The position numbers were made by a program, and so were the translations under genes. From Prevotella sp. UBA2711 (GTDB taxonomy: Bacteria > Bacteroidota > Bacteroidia > Bacteroidales > Bacteroidaceae): a stretch of 64,000 bases of DNA. Below, one piece after another: positions 16,499-25,564 of the stretch. Position 1 is the first letter of the stretch; the number at the start of each line of letters is the position of its first letter. The stretch lies in the NCBI GenBank assembly GCA_002354095.1, contig DEKX01000030.1:62353-126352 (forward strand). The letters run 5' to 3'. Below the pieces are notes generated by a model that worked only from the letters and a program-made list of their open reading frames with translations, made no database searches and was not told where the DNA came from.

Positions 16499-17743
16499 AT
16501 GAAAGAAAGTATTAACGATTTCGAAATTATGGCTCCTGTGGGGAGCCGCGATTCACTGGCTGCTGCGCTGAAAGCGGGGGCTGCATCGGTGTATTTCGGA
16601 GTGGAGCAGTTGAACATGCGTTCGCACTCTGCCAACCACTTCACCATCGACGACCTGCGAGAGATTGCTGCTACCTGTGAGGAACATGGGGTGAAGAGTT
16701 ACCTGACGGTGAATACTATTATTTACGGTGAGGACATCGCCCTGATGCACCAAATTATTGATGCAGCTGTTGAGGCTCACATCTCTGCCGTCATAGCCTG
16801 CGACATTGCTGTGATGACTTATTGCAGAGAGAAGGGTATGGAGGTGCATCTCTCTACCCAACTGAATATCTCGAACGTCGAGGCACTGAAGTTCTATGCC
16901 CAGTTTGCCGATGTGGTGGTGTTGGCTCGCGAACTGAATCTTGACCAAGTAGCTGCTATCTACGAACAGATAGAGGAACAGCAGATCAAAGGGCCTTCTG
17001 GTAAACTCGTACGGATAGAAATGTTCTGCCATGGAGCACTTTGTATGGCTGTCAGTGGCAAGTGCTATATGAGTCTCGATAATACTGGCCGCTCAGCCAA
17101 CCGTGGCGAGTGTATGCAGATTTGTCGCCGGTCGTATATCGTGACAGACAGTGACACGGGTACGGAGTTGGAGATTGACAACAAGTATATCATGTCGCCC
17201 AAAGACCTGAAGACCATCCGCTTTATCGATAGGATGATGAAGAGCGGGGTACGCGTCTTCAAGATAGAAGGCAGGGCCCGCGGACCTGAATATGTGCTCA
17301 CCGTTGTGCAATGTTATAAGGAGGCTATGCAAGCCGTACTGGACGACACGTTTACGGAGGAGAAAAAGGATGCCTGGGATGCACGTCTTGCCACCGTCTT
17401 CAATCGTGGTTTCTGGGACGGCTACTATCAGGGACAGACCTTAGGAGAATGGAACAAGCACTATGGGTCGTGCGCCACAGAGCGTAAGCAGTATGTGGGC
17501 AAAGGCGTGAAATACTTCTCGAAACTGGGTGTGGCTGAGTTTACCTGCGAGGCCTGCGAATTCTCCGTAGGCGACAAGATGCTGATAACCGGTCCGACAA
17601 CGGGTGCCCTGTATGTCACCGTGGACGAGATACATGACGACGTACAGGCGGTACAGACCGCCCAAAAGGGAACACGCGTCAGCATCCGTGTGCCGGAGAA
17701 GGTGCGCCCAAGTGATAAACTGTTTAAGATAGTTGAGAGTTGA
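16499..17743 (+). CDS. Peptidase U32 family protein (PrtC/TrhP-like)
   Basis: 414 residues. The TIM-barrel N-terminal half starts with the typical APVGSRDSLAAALKAGAASVYFGVE. The family signature is EMFCHGALCMAVSGKCYMS (residues 174-192), then NRGECMQICR (201-210), giving Cys177, Cys182, Cys189, Cys205 and Cys209. Although named peptidases, characterised relatives (TrhP/YegQ, RlhA) hydroxylate tRNA or 23S rRNA with prephenate as a partner, so RNA hydroxylation is at least as likely as proteolysis here. The C-terminus (about 330-414) is a beta-barrel extension. The stop codon lies inside a heptad tract that encodes the last residues (VES). Confidence 0.92.
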   Translation: MKESINDFEIMAPVGSRDSLAAALKAGAASVYFGVEQLNMRSHSANHFTIDDLREIAATCEEHGVKSYLTVNTIIYGEDIALMHQIIDAAVEAHISAVIACDIAVMTYCREKGMEVHLSTQLNISNVEALKFYAQFADVVVLARELNLDQVAAIYEQIEEQQIKGPSGKLVRIEMFCHGALCMAVSGKCYMSLDNTGRSANRGECMQICRRSYIVTDSDTGTELEIDNKYIMSPKDLKTIRFIDRMMKSGVRVFKIEGRARGPEYVLTVVQCYKEAMQAVLDDTFTEEKKDAWDARLATVFNRGFWDGYYQGQTLGEWNKHYGSCATERKQYVGKGVKYFSKLGVAEFTCEACEFSVGDKMLITGPTTGALYVTVDEIHDDVQAVQTAQKGTRVSIRVPEKVRPSDKLFKIVES

Positions 17744-17758
17744 GAATTGAGAGTTATT
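17731..17758 (+). repeat. Heptad tract 3 (U32 gene 3' end)
   Basis: AGTTGAG AGTTGAG AATTGAG AGTTATT, spanning the stop codon at 17741-17743. Confidence 0.8.
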
Positions 17759-17780
17759 TGTTATTCTGTATTAAAAAGTT

Positions 17781-18209
17781 ATGATGTCAATAAACGAAAT
17801 ACAAGACGAGATTATTGAGGAGTTTTCCGGTTTCGACGACTGGATGGACAAGTATCAGTTACTGATAGACCTCGGTAACGAGCAGGAGCCTCTGGATGAG
17901 AAATACAAGATAGAGAGTAATCTGATAGACGGATGTCAGAGCCGTGTATGGCTACAGGCTGATTATCACGACGGCATCATCGACTTCACTGCCGAGAGCG
18001 ATGCACTGATAGTGAAGGGCATCGTGGCGCTGCTGATTCGTGTGCTCAGCGGTCATACCCCACAGGAGATTCTGGATGCCGACCTTTACTTTATCGACCA
18101 GATAGGTCTGAAGGAACACCTGTCACCCACACGCAGCAATGGACTGCTGGCTATGGTGAAACAAATGCGCATGTACGCACTGGCTTTCAAAGCGAAGGAA
18201 GAAGCTTAA
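17781..18209 (+). CDS. sufE: SufE-family sulfur acceptor protein
   Basis: 142 residues from the first of two adjacent ATGs. SufE takes persulfide sulfur from the cysteine desulfurase SufS and passes it to the SUF scaffold for Fe-S cluster assembly. The acceptor Cys52 is in the conserved NLIDGCQSRVWL, and the N-terminus (IIEEFSGFDDWMDKYQLLIDLG) and C-terminus (SPTRSNGLLAMVKQM) match the family. The other suf genes are not in the window. The stop overlaps that of the convergent phosphatase gene by 4 bp. Confidence 0.95.
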   Translation: MMSINEIQDEIIEEFSGFDDWMDKYQLLIDLGNEQEPLDEKYKIESNLIDGCQSRVWLQADYHDGIIDFTAESDALIVKGIVALLIRVLSGHTPQEILDADLYFIDQIGLKEHLSPTRSNGLLAMVKQMRMYALAFKAKEEA

Positions 18210-19498
18210 CGGTTTTCGTAATCATCGAGTTTCTTCAGATAGTGGGTTCTGAAGTCACTCCATCTATAATAAGGGGCAACATTGGTCGGCAAGGGCAGTG
18301 TTGCCTCTTCTTCATTCAGCAATACCTTGAAGAGAATATCCTTGTCGAACACATCCCTCCGATAGAACACAAACTGCAAATTGCAGCCCATGGGGAATAT
18401 GCGATAGGCCACCCAGCCATGATCTTCCACCTCTTCCAAATTCATGGTCTGGAAATCATAGCCATTGATACCCAACAGACAAGTAAGGGGCAGTACTATG
18501 GTTTCATGGCCAAAGCGAAGGCTGGCACCCGGACGGGTCAGCGCCATACAACTATCAGCCTCCTCTATCATCTTTCGTAGCAGGTGGCGCTGGGTATAAG
18601 GCTGAGTACCCCCGTTCAGCAAGGAAGGACCAAACATGATATACCACCAGGCATTTTCTTTCTGCCAGATATGATAGATTTCCTCGTTGGTAAATATCTT
18701 CATCAGATTCAGTCTGCCATCCAGATGGATGTCCTGCTGAATGGAAGCCACCTTGAACAGATAGTAGTTCAGTGTCCCCGTATCCACATGATGGTTGATG
18801 TAGGCTGTATCATTAAAGAGCACGCTCATCAGTCGCTCGTTATGCTCGCGCTTCTGTGTAAAGGCATCATAAGCCTGCTTAGCCGTAGGAGTCATCTTGG
18901 TGGCTTGTAACTTCTTGTCTTGGAAATTCAGATACCACATGTCGTGTTTGGAAGCATCCATATCCACTTGCAACAGGGGATTGACCGTCAGTAATTCCTG
19001 AATAGCCGTACCCATGGAGAGCACACAGCGTATTCTGGTGGTGCTACGTGCATGAATGGGAGCCCTGCCCTCGAACACTTCAGGGAAGTTGGTGATCATT
19101 CGCCTGGCAATATGCCTATGTTGTAGATGTCCCAACTCCGTGAGTTCACCATTACGCTTTGAAGCATCAGTACGAGCGATGGTTACCTGGCGGAAGACAT
19201 CCTTGCCTAATGGTGTCAGTTTTCCCAAAGAGTCGGCTTTTCCCAGTATTTCCCAAGGAATGTCGTAGGCTTGTTGCTGACTCAGATAGCGGGAGCCGTG
19301 CCGTCCGTAATGACTGATGTAGAACGGCTTCTTGCCGTCGGGGGCTTCCGTATATTCGTGATGCTCCTTGTCAGGATAGACACAATAGTTATTACCGGCT
19401 AAGTGAGAATCTCGTGAGATTTCCTCAAACACCACTTGTGCAAAACAAAAACAAGTCAGACAAGTGAGAAGGGCAATTACTATTGTTCTCTTCATCAT
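18206..19498 (-). CDS. Histidine-type phosphatase, tandem copy 1
   Basis: 430 residues with a signal peptide (about 1-20), so periplasmic. The branch-2 histidine phosphatase motifs are present: RHGSR at 66-70 (nucleophile His67) within FYISHYGRHGSRYL, and the proton-donor motif as FGHETIVLP near residue 330. Members include multiple inositol polyphosphate phosphatases (phytases) and acid phosphatases; in gut Bacteroidetes the MINPP type is used to take phosphate from phytate. It is the last gene of a three-gene operon; its ATG overlaps the stop of copy 2 (ATGA). Confidence 0.9.
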   Translation of the reverse strand: MMKRTIVIALLTCLTCFCFAQVVFEEISRDSHLAGNNYCVYPDKEHHEYTEAPDGKKPFYISHYGRHGSRYLSQQQAYDIPWEILGKADSLGKLTPLGKDVFRQVTIARTDASKRNGELTELGHLQHRHIARRMITNFPEVFEGRAPIHARSTTRIRCVLSMGTAIQELLTVNPLLQVDMDASKHDMWYLNFQDKKLQATKMTPTAKQAYDAFTQKREHNERLMSVLFNDTAYINHHVDTGTLNYYLFKVASIQQDIHLDGRLNLMKIFTNEEIYHIWQKENAWWYIMFGPSLLNGGTQPYTQRHLLRKMIEEADSCMALTRPGASLRFGHETIVLPLTCLLGINGYDFQTMNLEEVEDHGWVAYRIFPMGCNLQFVFYRRDVFDKDILFKVLLNEEEATLPLPTNVAPYYRWSDFRTHYLKKLDDYENR

Positions 19499-20826
19499 TT
19501 CTCCTGTTGCTGTCGTGTCAGTTCATATTGGGCTATCTTCGTCAGATAATACTCCCGCACGTCGCTCCACTTATAATAAGGAGCCATATCACTCTCGATT
19601 GGAAGTTGCGCCTCTTCTTCGTTCAGCATCACTTTGACAAGCACATCCTTGTCAGCTACATCCTCACGATAGAAAATCAATTGGATGTTGGAGGCCATCG
19701 GGAACACCAGACAAGCCCACCAGCCATCATCTTCCAATTCCTCCAAATCGTAGGTCTGATAGCCAAAGTGGTTCAATTCCATCAGACAGGTGAGTGGCAA
19801 CACGACGGTTTCATGTCCGAAACGAAGTTGCACACCAGGTTTCCGCAGTTGGATACAACTGTCAGCCTCCTCAATGATTTTCTTCAAAAGCCACCGCTGG
19901 GTGAAGGGCTGTTTACCACCATTGAGCAACGACGGACCATACATGATATACCACCAGGCATTCTCTTTCTGCCAGAACTGATGGATATCCTCATACGTAA
20001 ACAGTTCAATAAAGTCAATCTTACTGCCCATTCTGGTGTTCTGTTGTATCAAAGCCGATTTTATCAGATAGAAGTTCAACCAGACCTCATCCACCTGCTG
20101 CTTGACATAGTTGGAGTCATTAAACAACAGCGACATGAGTCTGGGATTATAGTCGCGACTCTTGCAATAAGTATCATAAGCTTGCTTGGCCTTGAACGTC
20201 ATCATACTGTCGCGCAATTTTCTATCCTGGTGGTTCATGTACCACATGTCGCGCTGGGAAGCATCCATGGTGACTTGCAGTTTGGGATTCTTTGCCGTCA
20301 TTCCCTGTATAGCCGCCCCCATGGAAAGAACACTGCGATTGACAATAGTACTCTTGGCATTGACATGCGCCTTTCCTTCAAATACTTCGGGAAATTGATT
20401 CATCATGCGTCTGGCAATGCCCTTATGCTGTTGTTTCCCTAATTCTGTGAGGTCGCCCCAATGGTTTTCGGAATCGGCAATAATCATTTCCAACTGTTTC
20501 ATAACATGTTTGCCAGTAGGAGTCAGTTTTCCCAACGAATCGGCATGTTGTAATGCTTTGTAAGGAATGTCATAGCCTTTCCTATTATTCAGGTAACGCG
20601 ACCCGTGCCGACCGTAATGACTGATATAGAAGGGCTTTTTACCAGCAGGCGGTGGCGTCTGTTTCAAAAGAAGTGTATCAGGATAGATGCAATAGTTGCT
20701 GGCTGAGAACCGGCGGTCTTTATTAATATGGTCAAAGGCGGAATAAGACTGAGCAACACCAGAAACCACCACACTCCATAGCATGATGACCAACACGATG
20801 CAACGACGCTGTAAACTATTCCCCAT
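19495..20826 (-). CDS. Histidine-type phosphatase, tandem copy 2
   Basis: 443 residues with an N-terminal hydrophobic signal (about 8-26). The catalytic RHGSR is at 73-77 (nucleophile His74) and the FGHETVVLP motif is intact. It is clearly paralogous to copies 1 and 3, with shared blocks such as DGKKPFYISHYG (here AGKKPFYISHYG) and FEGKAHVNAKSTIVNRSVLSM. It starts 11 bp inside the end of copy 3, so the operon is read copy 3, copy 2, copy 1. The predicted function is a periplasmic phosphomonoesterase; the substrate is unknown. Confidence 0.9.
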   Translation of the reverse strand: MGNSLQRRCIVLVIMLWSVVVSGVAQSYSAFDHINKDRRFSASNYCIYPDTLLLKQTPPPAGKKPFYISHYGRHGSRYLNNRKGYDIPYKALQHADSLGKLTPTGKHVMKQLEMIIADSENHWGDLTELGKQQHKGIARRMMNQFPEVFEGKAHVNAKSTIVNRSVLSMGAAIQGMTAKNPKLQVTMDASQRDMWYMNHQDRKLRDSMMTFKAKQAYDTYCKSRDYNPRLMSLLFNDSNYVKQQVDEVWLNFYLIKSALIQQNTRMGSKIDFIELFTYEDIHQFWQKENAWWYIMYGPSLLNGGKQPFTQRWLLKKIIEEADSCIQLRKPGVQLRFGHETVVLPLTCLMELNHFGYQTYDLEELEDDGWWACLVFPMASNIQLIFYREDVADKDVLVKVMLNEEEAQLPIESDMAPYYKWSDVREYYLTKIAQYELTRQQQEK

Positions 20827-22105
20827 GATATTCTGCCAATCTCTTTAAATAGTAATCACGTACCTCACTCCATTTATAATAGGGCTCCGTCTCCGACTTC
20901 AACGGCAAACGGGCTTCGTTTTCATTCAGCAAGACCTTTACCAGCACGTCCTTGTCGTCAGGATTCTCACGATAGAACACAAACTGGATATTAGCGGCTA
21001 CTGGGAAAATCTTATAGCTGCGCCAACCTTTCTTTTCAATCACATCCAGATTGTCGGTCTTGAATCCAATTCCATTCAAGTCTAATAAAGTGGCGAAGGG
21101 TGCCACCATCGAACTATGACCGAAACGAAGCGTAGCACCAGGTTTTGCCAAAGCAATACAACTGTCGGCATCCTGAATCAACTGTCGCAACAGATTGCGC
21201 TGACTATAGGGTTGCATACCATCGCCCAGCAGGCAGAAACCACTATTGACAAACCACGACGTATTGCACTTTTTCCAATAATTGTAAAGCTCTTCATCAG
21301 AGAAGATGTCATATAGTGACAGTTTCTTGCGCAACTCCGTGTTCTGAACATTGGAAGTCAGCATAAAGATGGCTTGAGCCAGTTTTTCTACATCTACCTG
21401 TTGATTGACAAACTGCTGGTCGGTAAACAATTTGGACATGAGTTTATCGCCACAGTTATATTTCTTGGCATACGCTTGATAGAAGGCTCTTGCGCTTGAG
21501 TCCTTCTTCATGGTGTACATCTTCTTTTCATATTGGTTCATATACCACATGTCGTGGCGCGAGGCATCATGGCGAATCAATAAAGCAGGGCGCATGGCGA
21601 CTAACTTCTGAAGGGCGTTCTCCATTGAAAGGATGCAAGGAATCACCACCGTGCTTTTGGCATCTACTACCACAGAGCCTTCGAACACCTCAGGGAAACG
21701 TTCCACCATACGCTGGGCTATCTGACGGTGCTGTTGAGCTCCCAATTTAGTGAGCTCGCCGAAACGACCTTCAGCCTCGTCGTCTATCAAACGGAGACGG
21801 CGCAACACATCCCGTCCCAGTTCCGTGAGCTTGCCTGTAGAATCGGCCTTTGCCAAAACATCAATAGGCATCCGGTAGTCTTTTCTGTCTTTAAGATAAT
21901 GCGACCCATGACTACCATAATGGCTGATGTAAAAAGGCTTCTTCCCGTCAGGTGCAGGGGTCAGACAAACTTGCATAGGACCAGGGTAGGCAAACAAATC
22001 GCTTGCCGAGCAATGCACGTTATTCTCTATTTCTTCCCTTGCAGTCTGTGCAGATAAAATGGTAGTAAAGCCTAGAAAAACAAGGGTTAGTATTAGTTGC
22101 TTCAT
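20816..22105 (-). CDS. Histidine-phosphatase paralogue, tandem copy 3, probably inactive
   Basis: 429 residues from the ATG at 22105, with a signal peptide (about 1-19). The fold is clearly that of its two neighbours (DGKKPFYISHYGSHGSHYLKDR, FPEVFEGSVVVDAKSTVV). The RHGSR motif has become SHGSH at 65-69: the nucleophilic His66 stays but both phosphate-binding Arg are gone. The donor motif GHE is GHSS, so the acid residue is also gone. Loss of both motifs in one copy points to a pseudoenzyme, perhaps a binding protein, and not simply to a different substrate. It is the first gene after the operon promoter. Confidence 0.88.
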   Translation of the reverse strand: MKQLILTLVFLGFTTILSAQTAREEIENNVHCSASDLFAYPGPMQVCLTPAPDGKKPFYISHYGSHGSHYLKDRKDYRMPIDVLAKADSTGKLTELGRDVLRRLRLIDDEAEGRFGELTKLGAQQHRQIAQRMVERFPEVFEGSVVVDAKSTVVIPCILSMENALQKLVAMRPALLIRHDASRHDMWYMNQYEKKMYTMKKDSSARAFYQAYAKKYNCGDKLMSKLFTDQQFVNQQVDVEKLAQAIFMLTSNVQNTELRKKLSLYDIFSDEELYNYWKKCNTSWFVNSGFCLLGDGMQPYSQRNLLRQLIQDADSCIALAKPGATLRFGHSSMVAPFATLLDLNGIGFKTDNLDVIEKKGWRSYKIFPVAANIQFVFYRENPDDKDVLVKVLLNENEARLPLKSETEPYYKWSEVRDYYLKRLAEYHGE

Positions 22106-22130
22106 AAGTTTGCATGTCAATATGATTTTG

Positions 22131-22138
22131 CAAAGATA
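22131..22138 (-). promoter_or_regulatory. -7 promoter element for the phosphatase operon
   Basis: The minus strand reads TATCTTTGCA, 25 bases before the ATG of copy 3. Confidence 0.65.
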
Positions 22139-22202
22139 GTAAAAAATGTTGAGAATCTTGCAATAAATGTAACTTTTCTTTGTTTTTTTCCTTATTTATG
22201 GT

Positions 22203-22210
22203 TACCTTTG
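22203..22210 (+). promoter_or_regulatory. -7 promoter element for the gene at 22235
   Basis: TACCTTTG, 24 bases before the ATG. Confidence 0.6.
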
Positions 22211-22234
22211 CCGATAAATAAAAAAGTATTCATT

Positions 22235-22879
22235 ATGGCAAAGATCCAACAATGGCAAGACGATTACTGGCTTCTGCTCATGCAACTGTACCTTAAGAAG
22301 CCTGTCGGTGTGAAACCCATGTACAGCAAGGCTGCTATAGACTTGTGCCTGGAGTTACACATCGCACCTCAAATCGTGTTTAACAAGATGTGTGAGATAG
22401 CCAATCTGGAAACTCCCCGTATCGAGCGGATATGGCAAGAGTATGGCAAAAACCCACGTCGGTTGAGCCGTGCTGCCAAGTTGTTGCGCCAGATGAAAGG
22501 TTTCGGTAATGACATCTTCTACGAAGGGGTAGGCCTTCAGGAGACATTTGAGACAGATTTCCGTCCAATCAGTCAGGACAGCATCGTAACACCAATCATG
22601 CTAATCCTGATACTCGACCTCTATTTCCGCCTGACACCTATCACGATGGTGGAAGAGACACCCGAAATACAGCAATTGAGCAGACTGATCAAGATTTCCA
22701 CCAAGGAAATAGTGCAAATCATGACCGTCTTCCAATATTACGATCCATATCTGAATCGCAAGGCGATACCAACCAGTGCGCTTTCCGAAGCCTGTCAGAA
22801 AATATGGCAGCGTTATGGGAACAGTGATACTGAACAACTCGCTTCTTATGCCAGTCAGTTAAAAGAATACTTCAAATAA
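22235..22879 (+). CDS. Conserved protein of unknown function
   Basis: 214 residues from the ATG at 22235; the frame is open further upstream but that part precedes the promoter. No signal peptide or membrane anchor is seen, so it is probably cytoplasmic. The sequence is mainly helical, with a basic centre (RIERIWQEYGKNPRRLSRAAKLLRQMKGF) and a leucine/isoleucine-rich helix (IMLILILDLYFRL) that is likely buried. I do not recognise a domain. It sits directly before rpoN, with only 40 bases between stop and start, but rpoN has its own promoter. Confidence 0.75.
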   Translation: MAKIQQWQDDYWLLLMQLYLKKPVGVKPMYSKAAIDLCLELHIAPQIVFNKMCEIANLETPRIERIWQEYGKNPRRLSRAAKLLRQMKGFGNDIFYEGVGLQETFETDFRPISQDSIVTPIMLILILDLYFRLTPITMVEETPEIQQLSRLIKISTKEIVQIMTVFQYYDPYLNRKAIPTSALSEACQKIWQRYGNSDTEQLASYASQLKEYFK

Positions 22880-22903
22880 TCATCGTTAATGATAATTATT
22901 TTG

Positions 22904-22911
22904 TAACTTTG
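22904..22911 (+). promoter_or_regulatory. -7 promoter element for rpoN
   Basis: TAACTTTGCA, 8 bases before the ATG at 22920, implying a leaderless or nearly leaderless mRNA. Confidence 0.65.
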
Positions 22912-22919
22912 CAATCGCT

Positions 22920-24410
22920 ATGGCGCAGGAACAGATACAGGAACAACAGCAAACCCAGTCGTTAAAACAGATTCAGGGTATCACGCAACAACAGTTATTG
23001 CAGGCACAACTGATAGAACTGCCTGTCGCACAACTGTTGGAACGTGTCAATGCTGAAATGGATGACAATCCTGCCTTAGAACTCAGTACTGGCGACGATT
23101 CGGAATATTCCGAAACATTTGATGACGCTGATAATCCAGAACCCTCGGATGATTACGAACGGGAAGAGCGACAATCGGCATTGGATGCAGCGTTGGAAAG
23201 TATCGGCAGGGACGATGAGGAACTGCCTGTCTATCACGGTGGACAAAGTTATCAGGAAGAGCGTGAGGAGTTAGTATATGGAGCATCGCAATCTTTCTAT
23301 GACTTGCTGAAAGAACAGATGGGGACGACCAATCTGGATGAGCATGAGCGCGACATCATGGAATATCTCATTGGGTCGCTGGATGAGGACGGACTCCTGC
23401 GTAAGTCGCTTGAGAGTATCTGTGACGAACTGGCTATCTATCACAATCTGGACACTTCTGTTCGGGAGATAGAGAAAATACTACATCGTTTGCAGGAGTT
23501 TGACCCTGCCGGAATAGGGGCTCGCAATCTTCAAGAATGTCTGTTACTGCAGATTCAGCGTCGTGACCCTTCTCATCTTCGCGACTTGATGGAGCGTGTG
23601 GTCAAGGAATATTTTGAAGCCTTTACCAAGAAGCACTGGCAGAAACTTCAACAGGCGCTACAGTTGAGCGACATACAGGCAGAGACACTGATAGGGGAAT
23701 TGCGCAAACTGAATCCAAAACCAGGTGCCTCGTTGGGCGAGACGGTAGGACGTTCACTCCAACAGATTACTCCCGATTTCATCATTGACACGCAAGACGA
23801 CGGAACGGTGACTTTCCAACTGAATATGAGTGATGTGCCAGAACTGCATGTCTCGCAGTCGTTCTCAGATACATTACGGGAATATCAAGGCAATAAGGAG
23901 AAAATGAGCCGACAGATGAAAGAGGCACTGCTCTATACCAAGAAGAAAGTGGATGCAGCACAGGGGTTTATTGAGGCCATCAAAGCCAGACAACACACGT
24001 TGACTGTCACAATGAAGGCTATTATCCAATGGCAACATCGCTATTTCGAGGAAGGTGACGAAGCACTGCTCCGCCCCATGATTCTGAAAGATATTGCAGA
24101 GAAGACAGGACTCGACTTGAGCACTGTATCACGAGTCAGCAACTCCAAATATGCACAGACCCGATGGGGCACATTCCCTTTGCGCCATTTCTTCAGTGAC
24201 AGCTATGTGACTGCCGAGGGCGATGAACTATCTACCAGGGAGATTAAAGCAACCCTTCAAGACATTGTAGAGGCAGAAGACAAGCAGCACCCATACAGTG
24301 ATGAAGCACTTGGAAAACTGTTGGCTGAAAAAGGCTATCCTATTGCACGCCGTACGGTGGCAAAATATCGTGAACAATTAGGAATACCCATTGCAAGATT
24401 AAGAAAATGA
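22920..24410 (+). CDS. rpoN: RNA polymerase sigma-54 factor RpoN
   Basis: 496 residues. The Gln-rich region I starts the protein (QTQSLKQIQGITQQQLLQAQ, then the ELPVAQLLERV..NPALE motif). An acidic linker (about 55-110) and the core-binding domain follow, and at the C-terminus are the helix-turn-helix and the RpoN box ARRTVAKYRE, about 15 residues from the end. Sigma-54 binds -24/-12 promoters and needs AAA+ activators such as NtrC-type regulators, none of which is encoded in this window. The stop overlaps the next start by ATGA, coupling it to the PAP2-like membrane protein. Confidence 0.97.
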   Translation: MAQEQIQEQQQTQSLKQIQGITQQQLLQAQLIELPVAQLLERVNAEMDDNPALELSTGDDSEYSETFDDADNPEPSDDYEREERQSALDAALESIGRDDEELPVYHGGQSYQEEREELVYGASQSFYDLLKEQMGTTNLDEHERDIMEYLIGSLDEDGLLRKSLESICDELAIYHNLDTSVREIEKILHRLQEFDPAGIGARNLQECLLLQIQRRDPSHLRDLMERVVKEYFEAFTKKHWQKLQQALQLSDIQAETLIGELRKLNPKPGASLGETVGRSLQQITPDFIIDTQDDGTVTFQLNMSDVPELHVSQSFSDTLREYQGNKEKMSRQMKEALLYTKKKVDAAQGFIEAIKARQHTLTVTMKAIIQWQHRYFEEGDEALLRPMILKDIAEKTGLDLSTVSRVSNSKYAQTRWGTFPLRHFFSDSYVTAEGDELSTREIKATLQDIVEAEDKQHPYSDEALGKLLAEKGYPIARRTVAKYREQLGIPIARLRK

Positions 24411-25027
24411 GACCAAGGCAGCAAATGATATTAGCAGCAAGAGTGATCAGCATACTCTTCACTCCTTTCTACCTCCCCATTGTCGGGATGGTAGCCTTGT
24501 TTACTTTCAGCTATATGAACATCTTCCCATGGGCGTATAAGTTACAGGTGCTCATCATGGTCTATCTTTTCACTATCCTGCTTCCTTCATTGATGATTCA
24601 TTTTTATCGCCGCTATCAGGGGTGGAGTCTGATTGAGTTGGGCCAACGGGAACGCCGTATGGTGCCCTACATACTCTCTATTGTATGTTATTTCACATGC
24701 ATTTATGTGATGACGCGTCTGCATATTCCTCATTTCATTATCTCCATCCTGATAGCAGCACTGATGGTCCAGATTATCTGTGCTCTGATTAATGTATGGT
24801 GGAAGATATCAACCCATACAGCAGCCATCGGTGGTGTTGGCGGAGCTTTGTTTGCCTTTGGTGAATATCTCGGTTTCAATCCTGTATGGTGGCTCTGTGT
24901 TGTCTTTATAGCCGCTGGCATCTTAGGAACCTGTCGTATGGTACTTCGCCAGCATAGTCTGTCGCAAGTAGTAGGAGGCTTCTGGGTAGGCTTTGTGTGT
25001 GCGGCGGTATCTATTCTTTTCATTTAG
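24407..25027 (+). CDS. PAP2-like integral membrane protein
   Basis: 206 residues with about six hydrophobic helices. The sequence KISTHTAAIGGVGGALFAFGE and later CRMVLRQHSLSQVVGGFWVG resembles the second and third motifs of the PAP2 phosphatase family (SGH...; SRxxxxxHxxxDvxxG), with Thr-His in place of Gly-His and Gln in place of Asp. It is therefore either a divergent lipid phosphatase or a non-catalytic member. It is coupled to rpoN by a 4-bp overlap, which is common for this pair in the order. Its role there is unknown. Confidence 0.75.
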   Translation: MRPRQQMILAARVISILFTPFYLPIVGMVALFTFSYMNIFPWAYKLQVLIMVYLFTILLPSLMIHFYRRYQGWSLIELGQRERRMVPYILSIVCYFTCIYVMTRLHIPHFIISILIAALMVQIICALINVWWKISTHTAAIGGVGGALFAFGEYLGFNPVWWLCVVFIAAGILGTCRMVLRQHSLSQVVGGFWVGFVCAAVSILFI

Positions 25028-25029
25028 TA

Positions 25030-25053
25030 ACGAAATATCGAAATAACGAATAA
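25030..25053 (+). repeat. Short 8-bp tandem tract before purE
   Basis: ACGAAATA TCGAAATA ACGAATAA: three 8-bp units filling the gap between the PAP2-like gene and purE. Confidence 0.6.
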
Positions 25054-25057
25054 ATAT

Positions 25058-25564
25058 ATGACACCAATTGTAAGTATCATCATGGGCAGTACAAGCGATC
25101 TGCCCGTTATGGAAAAAGCCTGCAAACTCTTGGACGAGATGCAGGTTCCGTTTGAAGTCAATGCACTCTCAGCTCACCGAACCCCTGAAGCTGTTGAGGA
25201 GTTTGCACGAAATGCCAAGAGTCGTGGCATCCGTGTCATCATTGCCGCTGCCGGTATGGCAGCTGCACTGCCTGGTGTGATAGCTGCCTCTACGACCCTT
25301 CCGGTTATCGGTGTTCCCATCAAAGGAATGTTGGACGGATTAGATGCCATGTTGTCAATTATCCAAATGCCTCCAGGTATTCCTGTTGCCACCGTCGGTG
25401 TGAATGGTGCCCAGAATGCTGCCATCCTGGCCGTAGAGATGTTGGCATTGAGTGATGAGGCTATCGCTCAGCGACTGAGTGAATACAAGAGTGGCTTGAA
25501 GGCTAAGATAGAGAAAGCCAATCAGGAACTAGCCGAAATAAAGTTTCAATACAAGACGAATTAA
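25058..25564 (+). CDS. purE: 5-(carboxyamino)imidazole ribonucleotide mutase PurE
   Basis: 168 residues. PurE (class I) converts N5-CAIR to CAIR in de novo purine synthesis. The N-terminal GSTSDLPVMEKA with the substrate-phosphate-binding Ser-Asp, the SAHRTPE motif with the catalytic His, and AAGMAAALPGVIA are all present. ispG follows one base after its stop, so the two are co-transcribed. No -7 box of the strong type is visible immediately upstream; the gene may be read from the rpoN operon. Confidence 0.97.
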   Translation: MTPIVSIIMGSTSDLPVMEKACKLLDEMQVPFEVNALSAHRTPEAVEEFARNAKSRGIRVIIAAAGMAAALPGVIAASTTLPVIGVPIKGMLDGLDAMLSIIQMPPGIPVATVGVNGAQNAAILAVEMLALSDEAIAQRLSEYKSGLKAKIEKANQELAEIKFQYKTN

